A DNA stretch of 64,000 nucleotides from Gp6-AA40 sp035293405 (GCA_035293405.1 DATDOE010000003.1:102884-166883); one strand, 5' to 3'. Shown: positions 43,262 to 52,542, counted from the first letter of the stretch. Numbers and translations are program-made. Notes: generated from the letters alone by a model not told the origin.

Positions 43262-44026
43262 ATGACTCGACGTTTCCTGGGATCACCGGCCCGCGTCATG
43301 GCCGTTGTCGCCCTCGCTCTGTATATCGCCTACGTGGCGCTCGCCGCGGCACAGGCGCCGGGCGGCGGCGCCAGGCCCACCGTCTGGGATGGTGTGTTCA
43401 CGGAGGAGCAGGCCGCGCGCGGACGTCTCCACTTCGCCCAGCACTGCGCCGAATGCCACGGCGGCGATCTCACGGGGGGCGAGGGCAAGCCGCTCGTCGG
43501 CGATGAGTTCTGGACCGACTGGCGGGAAACCACGGTCGACTACCTGCTGACTCGAATTACCACCTCGATGCCGCGGTCCGAGGATGGGGCGCTGGCCGGC
43601 ACACTGCCAGCCAGCACCTACGAGGACCTGGTGGCCTACATCCTCGAGAGGAACGAGTTTCCCGCCGGCGCCCGCGAGTTGACGCGAGCCGCGAGCACCG
43701 GCGTGCAAATCATCCGCAAGGACGGGCCCGGCGCCCTCCCCGCCTCGACCCTCGCTCGTGTCGTCGGGTGCCTCGCACCGCGCGGCGCCAACAAGGAATG
43801 GTCGCTGACCGGCGGCACGGAGCCTGTGCGGATTACCGAGACCGCCACTGCGGTCGACACCAGCGTCCCGCTCGGGCCTCGGCAGTACGCCTTGAAGTTC
43901 GTGCTCAAGCCGCTGGATAAGTTCGTCGGATACCGCATGGTCGTCACCGGTCTGCTCCTCGGTGATGGCGGCGTCAATGGCGTGAACGTCAGCACCATCG
44001 AACCCGTGTCGGAGACCTGCAAGTAA
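43262..44026 (+). CDS. Secreted c-type cytochrome with extra C-terminal domain
   Basis: 254 residues, signal/anchor helix at 13-30. The haem motif CAECH gives Cys62/Cys65/His66 and the axial Met is in TTSMPRSEDG (about 103). The cytochrome c domain is about residues 45-135, with LTGGEGKPLVGDEFW and STYEDLVAYIL. The last 110 residues have no haem motif and look like a beta-rich domain (QYALKFVLKPLDKFVGYRMVVTGLLLG). Perhaps an electron carrier for periplasmic dehydrogenases. A link with the molybdenum hydroxylase at 48222 is possible but 4 kb away. Confidence 0.8.
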   Translation: MTRRFLGSPARVMAVVALALYIAYVALAAAQAPGGGARPTVWDGVFTEEQAARGRLHFAQHCAECHGGDLTGGEGKPLVGDEFWTDWRETTVDYLLTRITTSMPRSEDGALAGTLPASTYEDLVAYILERNEFPAGARELTRAASTGVQIIRKDGPGALPASTLARVVGCLAPRGANKEWSLTGGTEPVRITETATAVDTSVPLGPRQYALKFVLKPLDKFVGYRMVVTGLLLGDGGVNGVNVSTIEPVSETCK

Positions 44027-44293
44027 CCGCTGATGGGTGCTGAATGGGACACCCGGCCGGTCGCCCGGTAAGATATGATGTCGCTCACCTCCTCTGACTG
44101 CCTGCCACACACCATCCCCGGCGCGAACCAGTCATCGGTTGATCCCCTAAGATCCGGCGTGATATCGGACATTCGCGCGGCAGGGACCCCATCGCCTCGG
44201 CCCTCCGGCCGAGCCGGCGAGGAGGCGTGGGCGAAGGAAGCGGAGCGGACTGGACTTTCCGGACGTTGATACGATGCAGAAAAGCGAGGCGTG
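44027..44293. other. Intergenic leader upstream of the cold-shock gene
   Basis: 267 bases with no convincing ORF. A hairpin CTCGGCC-CTCC-GGCCGAG lies at 44196-44213, about 80 bases before the cold-shock start. Cold-shock mRNAs often have long structured leaders, so this may be part of a regulatory 5' UTR. Confidence 0.4.
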
Positions 44294-44497
44294 ATGACGG
44301 GAACGATTCGAACGTTGCGAGTGGAAAAGGGGTTCGGCTTCATCAAGGACGAGACCGGGAAGGAATACTTCTTCCACCGGAGCGCCGTGTATGGCGAGGG
44401 GCTCGAGAATCTGAGGGAGGGCGACAGCGTCGAGTTCGACCTTGGCGAGGGCCCGAAGGGTCCGCGGGCCGAGAACGTGCGCCGCACGTCCACCTAA
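44294..44497 (+). CDS. Cold-shock domain protein
   Basis: 67 residues. RNP1 is KGFGFIKDE and RNP2 is YFFHRSAV, the two strands that stack on single-stranded RNA. The start fits the family (TGTIRTLRVEKGFGF) and the length is the usual 65-70 residues. The ATG at 44294 follows a GTG directly; the ATG is preferred. It acts as an RNA chaperone or antiterminator. There is a long leader upstream. Transcribed alone. Confidence 0.9.
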   Translation: MTGTIRTLRVEKGFGFIKDETGKEYFFHRSAVYGEGLENLREGDSVEFDLGEGPKGPRAENVRRTST

Positions 44498-44631
44498 CTG
44501 GACTGCCGGCACCCTTCTTTCCCAAGCTGGAAGGACCGGTGCGGGACGCCGTCGACTGAGCCGGGCGACGGAGATGGCGTCCCCACGATTGCACGACCGT
44601 CACGACGCGGTCGTGCCAGGAGGGACACGCC

Positions 44632-46287
44632 ATGCGTCTCGACCTTCTCCATCTGGCGCGAGTGCTTCGCCGTTCGCCGGCCAGTGCAGGCGCCGCGATC
44701 CTGACCCTGACGCTGACGCTCGGCGCCGGCGCGTCGATCTTCGCGGTGGTCGATACGGTCCTGCTCACGCCGCCACCGTTCACGAATCCCGATACGCTCG
44801 TCACCGTCGGCGAAACGCCACTCGATGAGCCCACGGCCGCGCCACGGGCGGTGAGATATGCCACCGTGGAGGCCTGGCGCGAGCGTGCCGGATCGCTGGC
44901 GGAGATCGAAGCGTTCGACGGCACCAACCTGACGCTGACCGAGCTCGGTGCGGCCGAGCGTGTCAGCGCGAGCGACGTCACGCCGGGATTCCTGGCCCAC
45001 CTTGGCGTCGCGCCCGCGCTCGGTCGCGCGTTCGATCGTGACGACGCCGGACGGCCAGTCGTCATCGTCAGCCACAGCTTCTGGAGCGGAAAGCTTGCCG
45101 CGGATCCAGGTGTAATCGGACGGCCACTCGTCCTCGGAGGCCAGGCGCACACGATCGTCGGCGTCCTGCCGGAACGATTCTTCTTCGCGCTCAACCCCTG
45201 TGATGTCTGGCGGCCCATTCCGATGACACCTGCCCAGGCCGCCCGAACCGATTATCGCGTGCGCGTCGTGGCGCGCGTCGGCCGCACTGTCTCTCCGTCG
45301 TACTTGGAAGCGGCCCTGGACGAGGTCAGCCGTACGTCTGTGCCGCCGGCACGGGTTGCCGCAAGGAGCATCGGCACGGCGATCGCAGGCGACGCCACCA
45401 GAACGCTTGGCCTCCTGGCCGGTGCGGCCGCGGTTGCGATCCTGATCGCCTTTACCAATCTTGCCGGACTGCTGATGGTGCGATCGATCGATCGCCGGCG
45501 CGAGCTGGCGGTCAGGAGCGCCCTCGGCGCGCGCCGTTCCGAGATTGCCAGGCAGCTGCTGCTGGAGGCAGAGGCGCTCGTCGCCATCGGAGCGGTTGGT
45601 GGTGTCCTGCTCGCGTTGTGGATGACTCCAGCCGTTGGGCGTCTGGCCCTGGAGCAGTTCGGTGGTATAGCGCGGCAGGACGTGACGGTGAGCTGGCGGG
45701 TCATCGGTGTCGTGTCGATCCTCGCGGCGGCCTTGGCGTGGGTCTGCGGATGGCTGCCGGCCCTTGTCGCGTCGCGGCAATCGGTGGTCGACGTGCTGCG
45801 CCGGGGCGCCACACCGGCGCCGCGAGAGCTGTCGTTGCGCCGCCTCTTCGTCATCGGCGAGGTCGCGATTGCGTTCGTGCTGCTCGCCTCTGTGACGTTC
45901 ATGGGCCGAAGCCTCCTCAGTATGCTCGCGTCCAACCCGGGGTTCAACGCTCAAGGCGTGCTGACGATGAGCGTGTCGCTGCCGGCGGCGAGCTATCCGA
46001 ACCCCGAACGAGTGGTGTCGTTCTACTCGGCGGTTCAGAGCGCCCTCGAGGGACGCCCTCGGACCCCGAACGACGTCCATCATCGACGAGATTCCATTGA
46101 CCGGGGACCGAGGCCGCAGTCTCGTGAGCGTACGGCCGACCGACGTCGGGCGCGAAGCCGTGATGCGCGCGGCGGGCCCGTCCTACTTCGAGGTGATGCG
46201 GATACCACTCGTCGCGGGCCGGCCGTTCGACCCGCGCGACAACGCTTCGGCGCAGCCACGCGTAATGGTGAGCGCGGCGTTGGCTGA
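44632..46287 (+). CDS. ADOP-type permease, N-terminal part (frameshifted gene)
   Basis: The frame is homologous to ADOP/MacB permeases up to about residue 475: RVLRRSPASAGAAILTLTLTLGAGASIFAVVD (helix), a periplasmic MacB domain, RRRELAVRSALGARRSEIARQLLLEAEAL and the second MacB repeat start RLFVIGEVAIAFVLLASV. After SALEGR (about 46056) the sense continues one frame over. The stop at 46287 therefore ends an out-of-frame tail. Unlike the permease at 11429 it has no PadR gene and no prefix domain in front. The combined product (to 46993) would be about 790 residues, a normal length. Confidence 0.8.
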   Translation: MRLDLLHLARVLRRSPASAGAAILTLTLTLGAGASIFAVVDTVLLTPPPFTNPDTLVTVGETPLDEPTAAPRAVRYATVEAWRERAGSLAEIEAFDGTNLTLTELGAAERVSASDVTPGFLAHLGVAPALGRAFDRDDAGRPVVIVSHSFWSGKLAADPGVIGRPLVLGGQAHTIVGVLPERFFFALNPCDVWRPIPMTPAQAARTDYRVRVVARVGRTVSPSYLEAALDEVSRTSVPPARVAARSIGTAIAGDATRTLGLLAGAAAVAILIAFTNLAGLLMVRSIDRRRELAVRSALGARRSEIARQLLLEAEALVAIGAVGGVLLALWMTPAVGRLALEQFGGIARQDVTVSWRVIGVVSILAAALAWVCGWLPALVASRQSVVDVLRRGATPAPRELSLRRLFVIGEVAIAFVLLASVTFMGRSLLSMLASNPGFNAQGVLTMSVSLPAASYPNPERVVSFYSAVQSALEGRPRTPNDVHHRRDSIDRGPRPQSRERTADRRRARSRDARGGPVLLRGDADTTRRGPAVRPARQRFGAATRNGERGVG

Positions 46288-46993
46288 GAGGCTGTTCGGC
46301 TCCGAACCGCCGATCGGCCGTCACATCTTCCTGGCCGCGACCGCGCAAATGGTGGAGATCGTTGGCGTCGTTGGCGACGTCAAGCAGCGCGCACTCGATG
46401 AAGGCCCGTCTCGAACGATCTATCTCTCTGCGTTGCAGGCACCCTCACGCTCCAGCCATATCGTCGTCCGAACCGCACGGCCTGACGCGGAGGTGATCGC
46501 CGCCGTGCGTGAAGAAGTTGCGCGGCTTGACGGCAACCTGCCGGTGTACCGCAGGCAATCGATGCGCGAGGTAGTTGCCGCCTCGCCAGGCGTGCCCGCA
46601 CGGCGGGTATTGACCGCGACGTTCATGGGGTTCGCGCTGCTTGCGGTCGTACTCGGGGCGATCGGACTGTTTGGTGTCGTCGCGCATGATGTCTCACGCC
46701 GGCGGGTGGAGCTGGCGCTGCGGATTGCGCTCGGTGCGGAGCCGGCGTCGATCTTCAAGGCGACCCTCCGGCAGGGCGCCTTGATGGTGGGGGCTGGCCT
46801 GGCACTGGGGGGCGTGTTGTCGATCTGGGTGTCAGGCGTGCTCAGCCGCCTGATCGTCGCCACCGATCGCTTTGATGCCATCAGCGTCGGCGTGGCGTCG
46901 GCGGTGCTCATGGCGGCTGGTGCCGCGGCCGTCCTTCCAACGGCTCGACGTGCGGCGCGTACCGACCCTCTGATTGCCCTTCGCAGCGAATAA
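46097..46993 (+). CDS. ADOP-type permease, C-terminal part (frameshifted gene)
   Basis: 298 residues in the shifted frame. Sense starts upstream at about 46058 (TTSIIDEIPLTGDRGRS), so the TTG at 46097 is not a true start. It carries the second periplasmic domain (PSYFEVMRIPLVAGRPFDPRDN) and the last FtsX bundle (RRRVELALRIALGAEPASIFKATLRQGALMVGAGLALGG), ending with the typical RAARTDPLIALRSE. Joined with the part at 44632 it makes a complete permease, so either the gene is a recent pseudogene or one base is wrong in the sequence. Confidence 0.75.
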   Translation: MTGDRGRSLVSVRPTDVGREAVMRAAGPSYFEVMRIPLVAGRPFDPRDNASAQPRVMVSAALAERLFGSEPPIGRHIFLAATAQMVEIVGVVGDVKQRALDEGPSRTIYLSALQAPSRSSHIVVRTARPDAEVIAAVREEVARLDGNLPVYRRQSMREVVAASPGVPARRVLTATFMGFALLAVVLGAIGLFGVVAHDVSRRRVELALRIALGAEPASIFKATLRQGALMVGAGLALGGVLSIWVSGVLSRLIVATDRFDAISVGVASAVLMAAGAAAVLPTARRAARTDPLIALRSE

Positions 46994-47004
46994 AGGACGA
47001 ACTT

Positions 47005-47696
47005 GTGGACGTGGAACGCGACCTGCCGGCAGGTGACTTCTCCACCTGGCTTCGTCGAACACGTCACGCATTGCTTCACGACAGCGGAGCGGAGGTGGCG
47101 TGTGGAGAATGCATCGGGTGTTGTACTTCGTCGTACTTCATCCACATCACGCCTCAGGAAACGGGAGTGCTCGGCCGCATACCCAGAGACGTTCTGGTCG
47201 CGGCACCGGGCCTGCCCAGGGTCATGTCCTCATGGGGTACGACACCAACGGACGATGCCCGATGCTGGCCGATGGAAAATGTTCAATCTACGAGCATCGC
47301 CCGCACACCTGCCGCAACTACGATTGTCGGGTCTTCACCGCGGCAGGGATTGTCGCTGGCGCGGATGACAAGGCCGAAATCAACACGCGGGTAAGACGCT
47401 GGGACTTCGCCTACCCCACCGCGGGCGATCGTGATGAACACCGCGCGGTGCAGGCTGCTGCGTCGTTCATACGAGAGCATCCAGAGAGCTTCCCAAGCGG
47501 ACGCGTACCGAGTGATCCAAGCCAGCTGGCGATCCTGGCGATCAAAGCCTACGAGGTCTTCGTCGAGGGTGAGAGAACGGCGGACCCGGGAGGCGTTCGC
47601 TCGGCGTCCGATGTGGCCAATGCCATCGTCGAGATGTGCCGTAGATTCGATGCTGGAATGGCCAGATCGATGGGCCACAGACCCCCTCTCGGATAA
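47005..47696 (+). pseudogene. YkgJ-type cysteine-cluster protein, frameshifted
   Basis: Two frames give one protein. The first part (GTG at 47005) has CGECIGCCTSSYFIHITPQE; the second continues from about 47218 with GHVLMGYDTNGRCPMLADGKCSIYEHRPHTCRNYDCRVF and runs to 47696. The combined cysteine pattern CxxCxxCC...C...C...CRxxDC is that of the YkgJ/UPF0153 family, thought to hold a metal or Fe-S cluster. The junction lacks one base within CCCAGGGTC. The total length, about 230 residues, is normal. It follows the ADOP gene by only 11 bases. As read, no full product can be made. Confidence 0.7.
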
Positions 47697-47827
47697 CAGT
47701 TCGGCGCGAAATCGCGCCTGGACCCCATAAATACCGGGTTTTACCTCAGGGTTCTACGGAGATCCACTGAGCCCTCCGGCGTAGTCCTCGCACTAGGATC
47801 GTCGGCAGATAGCCGATAGATAGTGCA

Positions 47828-48070
47828 TTGACTGAAATCACGGACCCACCAACCGAGCCGCGTCGCGTCTTCGAACAGCGCCCCACGCCCCTCGCCGGCC
47901 GTCGAGGCGATCGCCAGTTGGTCGATCTCGTCCCGCTGTCCTACTGGATCGACGGCGTCGAAGTGTCCAGAGACACCTACTACCTCGAGCTCGTTCGGGA
48001 AGCGAAGAGGCTCGGCCTCGCAAGCTGGCCGCACGAGATCTCCAAGGACTTCACTCGAAGCCTGCAGTAG
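47828..48070 (+). CDS. Possible small hypothetical protein
   Basis: 80 residues, TTG start, no clear SD. The second half (DLVPLSYWIDGVEVSRDTYYLELVREAKRLGLASWPHEIS) has protein-like composition and codon use, but I recognise no family and there is no supporting neighbour. It may be a genuine small gene or chance. Confidence 0.3.
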   Translation: MTEITDPPTEPRRVFEQRPTPLAGRRGDRQLVDLVPLSYWIDGVEVSRDTYYLELVREAKRLGLASWPHEISKDFTRSLQ

Positions 48071-48221
48071 CTCGGACTATCTGTTACGAGGTCGACGCCG
48101 GGTATCACCCACCTATTCCTCGCCCCCTCGTTTCCGCTTGGGCCTTCGTCCGGCAGGCTTGCCCCGCCATAGCCGCGAAAGCGGCGGCGGCGGGCTACAA
48201 TTCCGCAGCCGGAGGGAAGGT
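48071..48221. other. Intergenic region with GAAA-loop hairpin
   Basis: A GC-rich fold at 48161-48195 contains CCGC-GAAA-GCGG (48173-48184), a stem with a GNRA-type loop, flanked by CCCCGCC and GGCGGCGGG that extend the pairing. It lies just before the SD of the molybdenum hydroxylase small subunit (GGAGGGAAGG). It could be a dispersed repeat or a leader structure. Confidence 0.4.
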
Positions 48222-48692
48222 ATGGCGTTCGAGCTGATCGTGAACGGGACGCGGCATACCGTTGATGCGGACCCGCAGACGCCGCTGCTGTGGGTAATCC
48301 GCGATCACGTCGGGCTGACGGGCACCAAGTTCAGCTGCGGCATCGGACAGTGCGGAGCGTGCACGGTCCATGTCGATGGCCGGGCGACCCGATCCTGCAG
48401 CGTGCCCGCGCGACTCGCCATCGGCAAGCCCGTCGTCACCATCGAAGGGGTCTCGCCGGACGGAAACCATCCGATCCAGGTCGCGTGGAAGGAATTCGAC
48501 GCTCCGCAATGCGGGTACTGTCAGTCCGGCATGATCATGAGCGCGCTCGCGCTGCTCCGAGAGCACCCCGCCCCCACTGACGGCGAGATCAACTCGCAGG
48601 TCACGAATCTCTGCCGCTGCGGCACCTACCACCGCGTCAGACAAGCGATCCACCTGGCCGCGGACCTGATGAAGGAAGCGAGGCGGGTGTGA
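48222..48692 (+). CDS. (2Fe-2S) subunit of a molybdenum hydroxylase (IorA/CoxS-like)
   Basis: 156 residues. ATG at 48222 behind GGAGGGAAGG. The plant-type [2Fe-2S] motif is CGIGQCGACTVHVDG with a further Cys in RSCSVP; the helical second cluster has CGYCQSGMIMSALALL and CRCGTYHRVRQAI. The family passes electrons from the molybdopterin site to an outside acceptor. The next gene encodes the molybdopterin subunit (overlap GTGA, 4 bases). As in isoquinoline 1-oxidoreductase there is no FAD subunit, so a cytochrome or quinone acceptor is likely. Confidence 0.9.
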   Translation: MAFELIVNGTRHTVDADPQTPLLWVIRDHVGLTGTKFSCGIGQCGACTVHVDGRATRSCSVPARLAIGKPVVTIEGVSPDGNHPIQVAWKEFDAPQCGYCQSGMIMSALALLREHPAPTDGEINSQVTNLCRCGTYHRVRQAIHLAADLMKEARRV

Positions 48693-51022
48693 CCGCCGGT
48701 GTCAACCGCCGCGAGTTTCTCGCCACGGTCGCCGCGGCCCAGGGCGCCTTCGTCCTCGGCTTCTGGGTGCCGCAACGAGCCGACGCACAGACACGGCCGC
48801 CGGGCACCGTCTGGTACGAAGAGCCGGCGACGCCTGAAGTCAACGCGTGGATCGTGATCGCGCCGGATGACACGGTCACGATCCGCATCGGCCAGACCGA
48901 GCTTGGCCAGGGCGTCTGGACCTCCAACGCGATGATGGTGTGCGAAGAGTTGCAGTGCGACTGGACGAAGGTACGCCCGCAGTATGCGTCCGCGAACCGC
49001 GATGCCCGCGAGAAGGCGCCGGAGTGGACGCTCAAGGTTCCGGGCCAGGGCGCCACCGATCCGAAAGGCGGCGGCGAGCCCACGTTCGGGAATCGCGACC
49101 GCACGGGCGTGGCCGGCATTCCAGACAGTCTCTATCGACGCATGCGGACCAACGCGGCTTCCTCCGTCAAGGACGGGCGTTATTACTTGCAGCTTGCCGG
49201 AGCTGAGGCACGCGAGCGGCTGCTTCTGGCCGCGGCGGCGCTGTGGAGCGTGCCGGTGACAGAGCTCACCGCTAAGGACAGCATCATCAGGCACGCGTCG
49301 AGCGGCCGCACGACGAGCTATGGCCAGATCGCCGATCGTGCGGCCAGGTCGCCGCATCCACATCCGGAGACGATCACCATCAAGCCGCCGGACCAGTGGA
49401 CGCTGATGGGCACCGAGCAGAAGAATCTCGACGTGCCGCTCAAGGTGACCGGCAAGACGGTGTACGGGATCGACGTGCGCCTGCCCGGCATGAAGTGGGC
49501 GGCGGTGAAGTCGTGTCCCGTGTACGGCGGCGACGTGAAGTCGTACGACTTTGATGCGATTCGCAGCATGCCCGGCGTTCGCTCCGCCGTAACGTTCCCG
49601 ATTCCGGATCCCGCGCTGACCCGCGGCCGCATCTTCGGGGGCGGCGTGGCCGTCATCGCCGACAGCTGGTATCAGGCCAAGACCGCGATCGATCGGATGC
49701 CGATCGAGTGGACGATGCCGCCCGAGCACGCCGCGTTCAACACCGCGAACATGCACGCGTCGCTGCTGGCCGCGCTCGATCGGCCCGGCACGATGCGCGT
49801 CAATCAAGGCGAGGTCGACCCGGCGTTCGCGCGAGCCGCGACGATCGTCGAGGCGACGTACTCGACGCCGTATCTGCCGCGTGCGCGCATGGAGCCTGGC
49901 AACGCCACGGTGCTCGTCGGGAGCGATCGCGTGGACATCTGGATCGGCGATCAGAGCCCGCAGGAAACGCGTTTCAGCGCCGCGAAGATTACCGGTATCC
50001 CCGAGCAGAACGTCCATCTGCATCTGTGCCACCTGGGCGGCGGCTTCGGCCGCAACGGCAACGGTCCCCAGGCCGAGCACGCGATCATGATCGCCAACGC
50101 CAACCGCGGTGTCCCGATCCATCTGCTGTGGACGCGCGAAGAGGACTTCATCGGCACGACGTATCGCGCGATGGGCGTGGCGCGCCTGAAGGCCGGCCTC
50201 GATGCCGACGGCTGGCCGATCGCGCTCGAGGTGCGCACGGCGATGCAGGAAGGCGGGTTCGGCCCGGACGCGTCGTTCAACGTGATCTCGCGCTACCACG
50301 TGCCGAACTATCGCTACTCGAACCACACCACGAAGTTCCACGTGCCGGTCGGCACGCGGCGCGGCATCGGCCAGGCCGCGCACGAGTTCTATCGTGAGAG
50401 CTTCATGGATGAACTCGCCCACGCCGCTGGCAGGGATCCGTATCTGTATCGCCGCGAGCTCCTCACGCGCACCAATCTCCCCTACAAGGCGGACATGATC
50501 ACGGCGCTCGACATGGCCGCCGAGATGTCAGGCTGGGGAACGCCGCTCCCGCGTGGCAAGGCTCGGGCGATCGGCCTCGAGGAACGCGGCGCGGAAACCA
50601 ACGGCATGGCGACGATCAGCGCGATGGTGCACACCGTGTCGGTGAGCCGCGAAGGCAAGGTCGCGCTGGAGCGCGTGGACGTCGCACACGAAACCGGCTT
50701 CGGCCTCGTCAACCCGCTGTCGGTGAAGAAGCAGATCGAAGGTCAGATCACCTGGTTCTACAACGACGCCGTTCACCAGGCCAACACGATCGCGGACGGG
50801 CGCATCGTCGAGAACAACTTCAACACGTTCCCGATCTCGCGCATCAACGAGGACCCGCCCGAGATCAACATTCGCTTCTTCCCCACCGGGCACTGGCTGA
50901 TGGGCATGGGCCACGACCGCGCCACGTCGGTCCAATCCGCGATCGGCGACGCGATATTCCAGATTACCGGTAAACGCTTCCGCGACCTGCCGTACAGCAG
51001 GCATGATCTCCGCTGGAGCTGA
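48689..51022 (+). CDS. Molybdopterin-binding subunit of a molybdenum hydroxylase (IorB-like)
   Basis: 777 residues, GTG start. A Tat signal (NRREFLATVAAAQGAFVLGF) implies export of the assembled complex. Cofactor-binding regions are seen at IGQTELGQGVWT, HLGGGFGRNGNG and GTRRGIGQAAHEFYRESFMDELA. The C-terminus has GMGHDRATSVQSAIGDAIF where IorB and xanthine dehydrogenases have the catalytic GxGEP; the Glu is His here. The frame is unbroken on both sides, so it is a true substitution. The substrate is an aldehyde or N-heterocycle by family, but activity may be altered. A part of its C-terminus is duplicated at 52252. Confidence 0.85.
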   Translation: MTAGVNRREFLATVAAAQGAFVLGFWVPQRADAQTRPPGTVWYEEPATPEVNAWIVIAPDDTVTIRIGQTELGQGVWTSNAMMVCEELQCDWTKVRPQYASANRDAREKAPEWTLKVPGQGATDPKGGGEPTFGNRDRTGVAGIPDSLYRRMRTNAASSVKDGRYYLQLAGAEARERLLLAAAALWSVPVTELTAKDSIIRHASSGRTTSYGQIADRAARSPHPHPETITIKPPDQWTLMGTEQKNLDVPLKVTGKTVYGIDVRLPGMKWAAVKSCPVYGGDVKSYDFDAIRSMPGVRSAVTFPIPDPALTRGRIFGGGVAVIADSWYQAKTAIDRMPIEWTMPPEHAAFNTANMHASLLAALDRPGTMRVNQGEVDPAFARAATIVEATYSTPYLPRARMEPGNATVLVGSDRVDIWIGDQSPQETRFSAAKITGIPEQNVHLHLCHLGGGFGRNGNGPQAEHAIMIANANRGVPIHLLWTREEDFIGTTYRAMGVARLKAGLDADGWPIALEVRTAMQEGGFGPDASFNVISRYHVPNYRYSNHTTKFHVPVGTRRGIGQAAHEFYRESFMDELAHAAGRDPYLYRRELLTRTNLPYKADMITALDMAAEMSGWGTPLPRGKARAIGLEERGAETNGMATISAMVHTVSVSREGKVALERVDVAHETGFGLVNPLSVKKQIEGQITWFYNDAVHQANTIADGRIVENNFNTFPISRINEDPPEINIRFFPTGHWLMGMGHDRATSVQSAIGDAIFQITGKRFRDLPYSRHDLRWS

Positions 51023-51040
51023 CGACACGCTTCGTTACCG

Positions 51041-52114
51041 TCACTTGGGGAACTGACTCCACCCGTTCTTCGAGTTGAGCGGCAGCGTGAAGCCCATCGC
51101 CTCGATCTCGTGCATCTTGCCACCGCTGATTTTGTAGATGTGTGCCGCCTCGAGGTCGAATGGGGCGAAGTTCATCGCGCGCTCCGTCACCGTGCCGTCC
51201 TTGTTGAGGATGGGGTACGACTTCTCGGTCAGCGGATGTCGGAACATGGTGTACGCGAAGACCAGTCCCTTTTCCTCGTCCGCAATCCAGATGCGGCGCA
51301 GATCGATGCTGCCGATGTAGGTCATCGCGCGCGCAGTGAGCTGCTCCGCACATCCTGTCGGCACGGGAGGGCCGCCTCCAGGAGGACCGCCCCCGCGCGC
51401 CACGGCGCCCGGCAGCGGCGCGGGCCGTCCGACTCCGGCCGTGTGCATGCCGTTCTCTCGGCGGCCGCAGTCATCGGCGAACGGTGTCAGCTCGCCATCG
51501 CCGAGAACGAGCGAGTCGTAGTAGGCGTTGGCGATGACGAACATCAGGCTCCGCGACAGGCGCTCCGCCGGCGGCACCGTCGCAAAGAACGCCGGACGAG
51601 GTGTTTGGAGAGCGGCGACCTGTGCCGGCGCGTCGATGCGGGCGAACACGTGCTCCGCTTCGGTGATCTGCCGGTTCTGCACTTTGAGGCGCAGCGCCAG
51701 TTGAACGGCAACCGCTCCCGTCGGCGCGGGTGCCGTCGGCCCCGGGCCGGCACCGCCACCCCGGGGCGGCGCCGGCGGCAACGCGGCCTTGAGCATCACG
51801 ATGAGACCAATCTGGCCCGCAACCGGATCGGGGACGGGGATCTTGAAGGTCGTTGCGCCCTCGGTGGTCAGCTTCCACAACTGCCCCTCCCCGATCGCCA
51901 TCGGCTGCGCCTGCTCGGTGAACTTCGCATTCGCCGCCATCGGCGCCTTCGACGGATCGTGTGCGACGAGCGCGGCCAGATAAGCGTCCGCGATCCCTTG
52001 TAGGCACACCTTGTCGCACGCCGCGCCGGCCTGGCCGCGCTGCGCGCTGACCACGGCGGTGGCACCACATACGAGAACACATAACACCGCTGCCGGAATG
52101 AATCTGATCATCAT
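51041..52114 (-). CDS. Secreted protein with Ala/Pro/Gly-rich linkers, NTF2-like type
   Basis: 357 residues. Signal peptide ends VVSAQRG. The start ACDKVCLQGIADAYLAALVAHDPSKAPMAANAKFTEQAQ has an NTF2-like first helix. Low-complexity Pro/Gly stretches separate the parts (PPAPPRGGGAGPGPTAPAP and GGGPPGGGPP). The C-terminus is IYKISGGKMHEIEAMGFTLPLNSKNGWSQFPK. A similar secreted protein, with the same organisation (first helix SCSRDGLQRAVDLYIAAQTKGD, a paired Cys-rich middle, and a Gly-rich tail), is at 57680-58591. The catalytic function, if any, is unknown. It is convergent with the molybdenum hydroxylase operon. Confidence 0.65.
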   Translation of the reverse strand: MMIRFIPAAVLCVLVCGATAVVSAQRGQAGAACDKVCLQGIADAYLAALVAHDPSKAPMAANAKFTEQAQPMAIGEGQLWKLTTEGATTFKIPVPDPVAGQIGLIVMLKAALPPAPPRGGGAGPGPTAPAPTGAVAVQLALRLKVQNRQITEAEHVFARIDAPAQVAALQTPRPAFFATVPPAERLSRSLMFVIANAYYDSLVLGDGELTPFADDCGRRENGMHTAGVGRPAPLPGAVARGGGPPGGGPPVPTGCAEQLTARAMTYIGSIDLRRIWIADEEKGLVFAYTMFRHPLTEKSYPILNKDGTVTERAMNFAPFDLEAAHIYKISGGKMHEIEAMGFTLPLNSKNGWSQFPK

Positions 52115-52251
52115 TCGGTTACTCCGTGCCTACTCTATCTTCTCTACAGTCACCTCTCGCGCGAGGCCAAGAGTGTTGCCTATGTGTCAGGAATAAGCCA
52201 CCACCCATGTGACCGGAACGGACCAGAAACGCTTGGAGGACGATCAGTGCC

Positions 52252-52542
52252 ATGGTCCATACGGTCTCGATGAGTCGCGGAGGCAAGGTCAGGCTGGAGC
52301 GTGTGGAGGTCGTGCACGATACCGGCGTCGGCCTGGTCAACCCGCTGTCGGTGAAGAAACAGATCGAGGGCCAGATCACCTGGTTCTACAATGACGCCAT
52401 GCACCAGGCGACCAGGATCGCTGACGGGCACATCGTCGAGAGCAACTTCAATGAGTTTTCGCGCTCGCGCATCGATGAGGATCCGCCCGCGATCAATATT
52501 CGCTTCTTCGCGACCGGGCATTGGCCTGGAGCTGACCTGTGA
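52252..52542 (+). pseudogene. Remnant copy of the molybdopterin-subunit C-terminus
   Basis: About 90 residues align with residues 648-740 of the protein at 48689: MVHTVSMSRGGKVRLERVEV, then VHDTGVGLVNPLSVKKQIEG and IDEDPPAINIRFFATGHW, with roughly 18 differences by eye. The copy ends in GADL and a stop right where the active-site region would begin. There is no upstream part of the gene. The following phosphatase gene starts in its last codons (GTGA overlap), so the remnant may be transcribed with it, but no functional product is expected. Confidence 0.75.

Noticed and set aside
44494..46083. Minus-strand open frame of 529 codons opposite the ADOP permease
   Set aside because: Arg/Asp/Gln-rich composition and no motif; antisense shadow of the permease gene.
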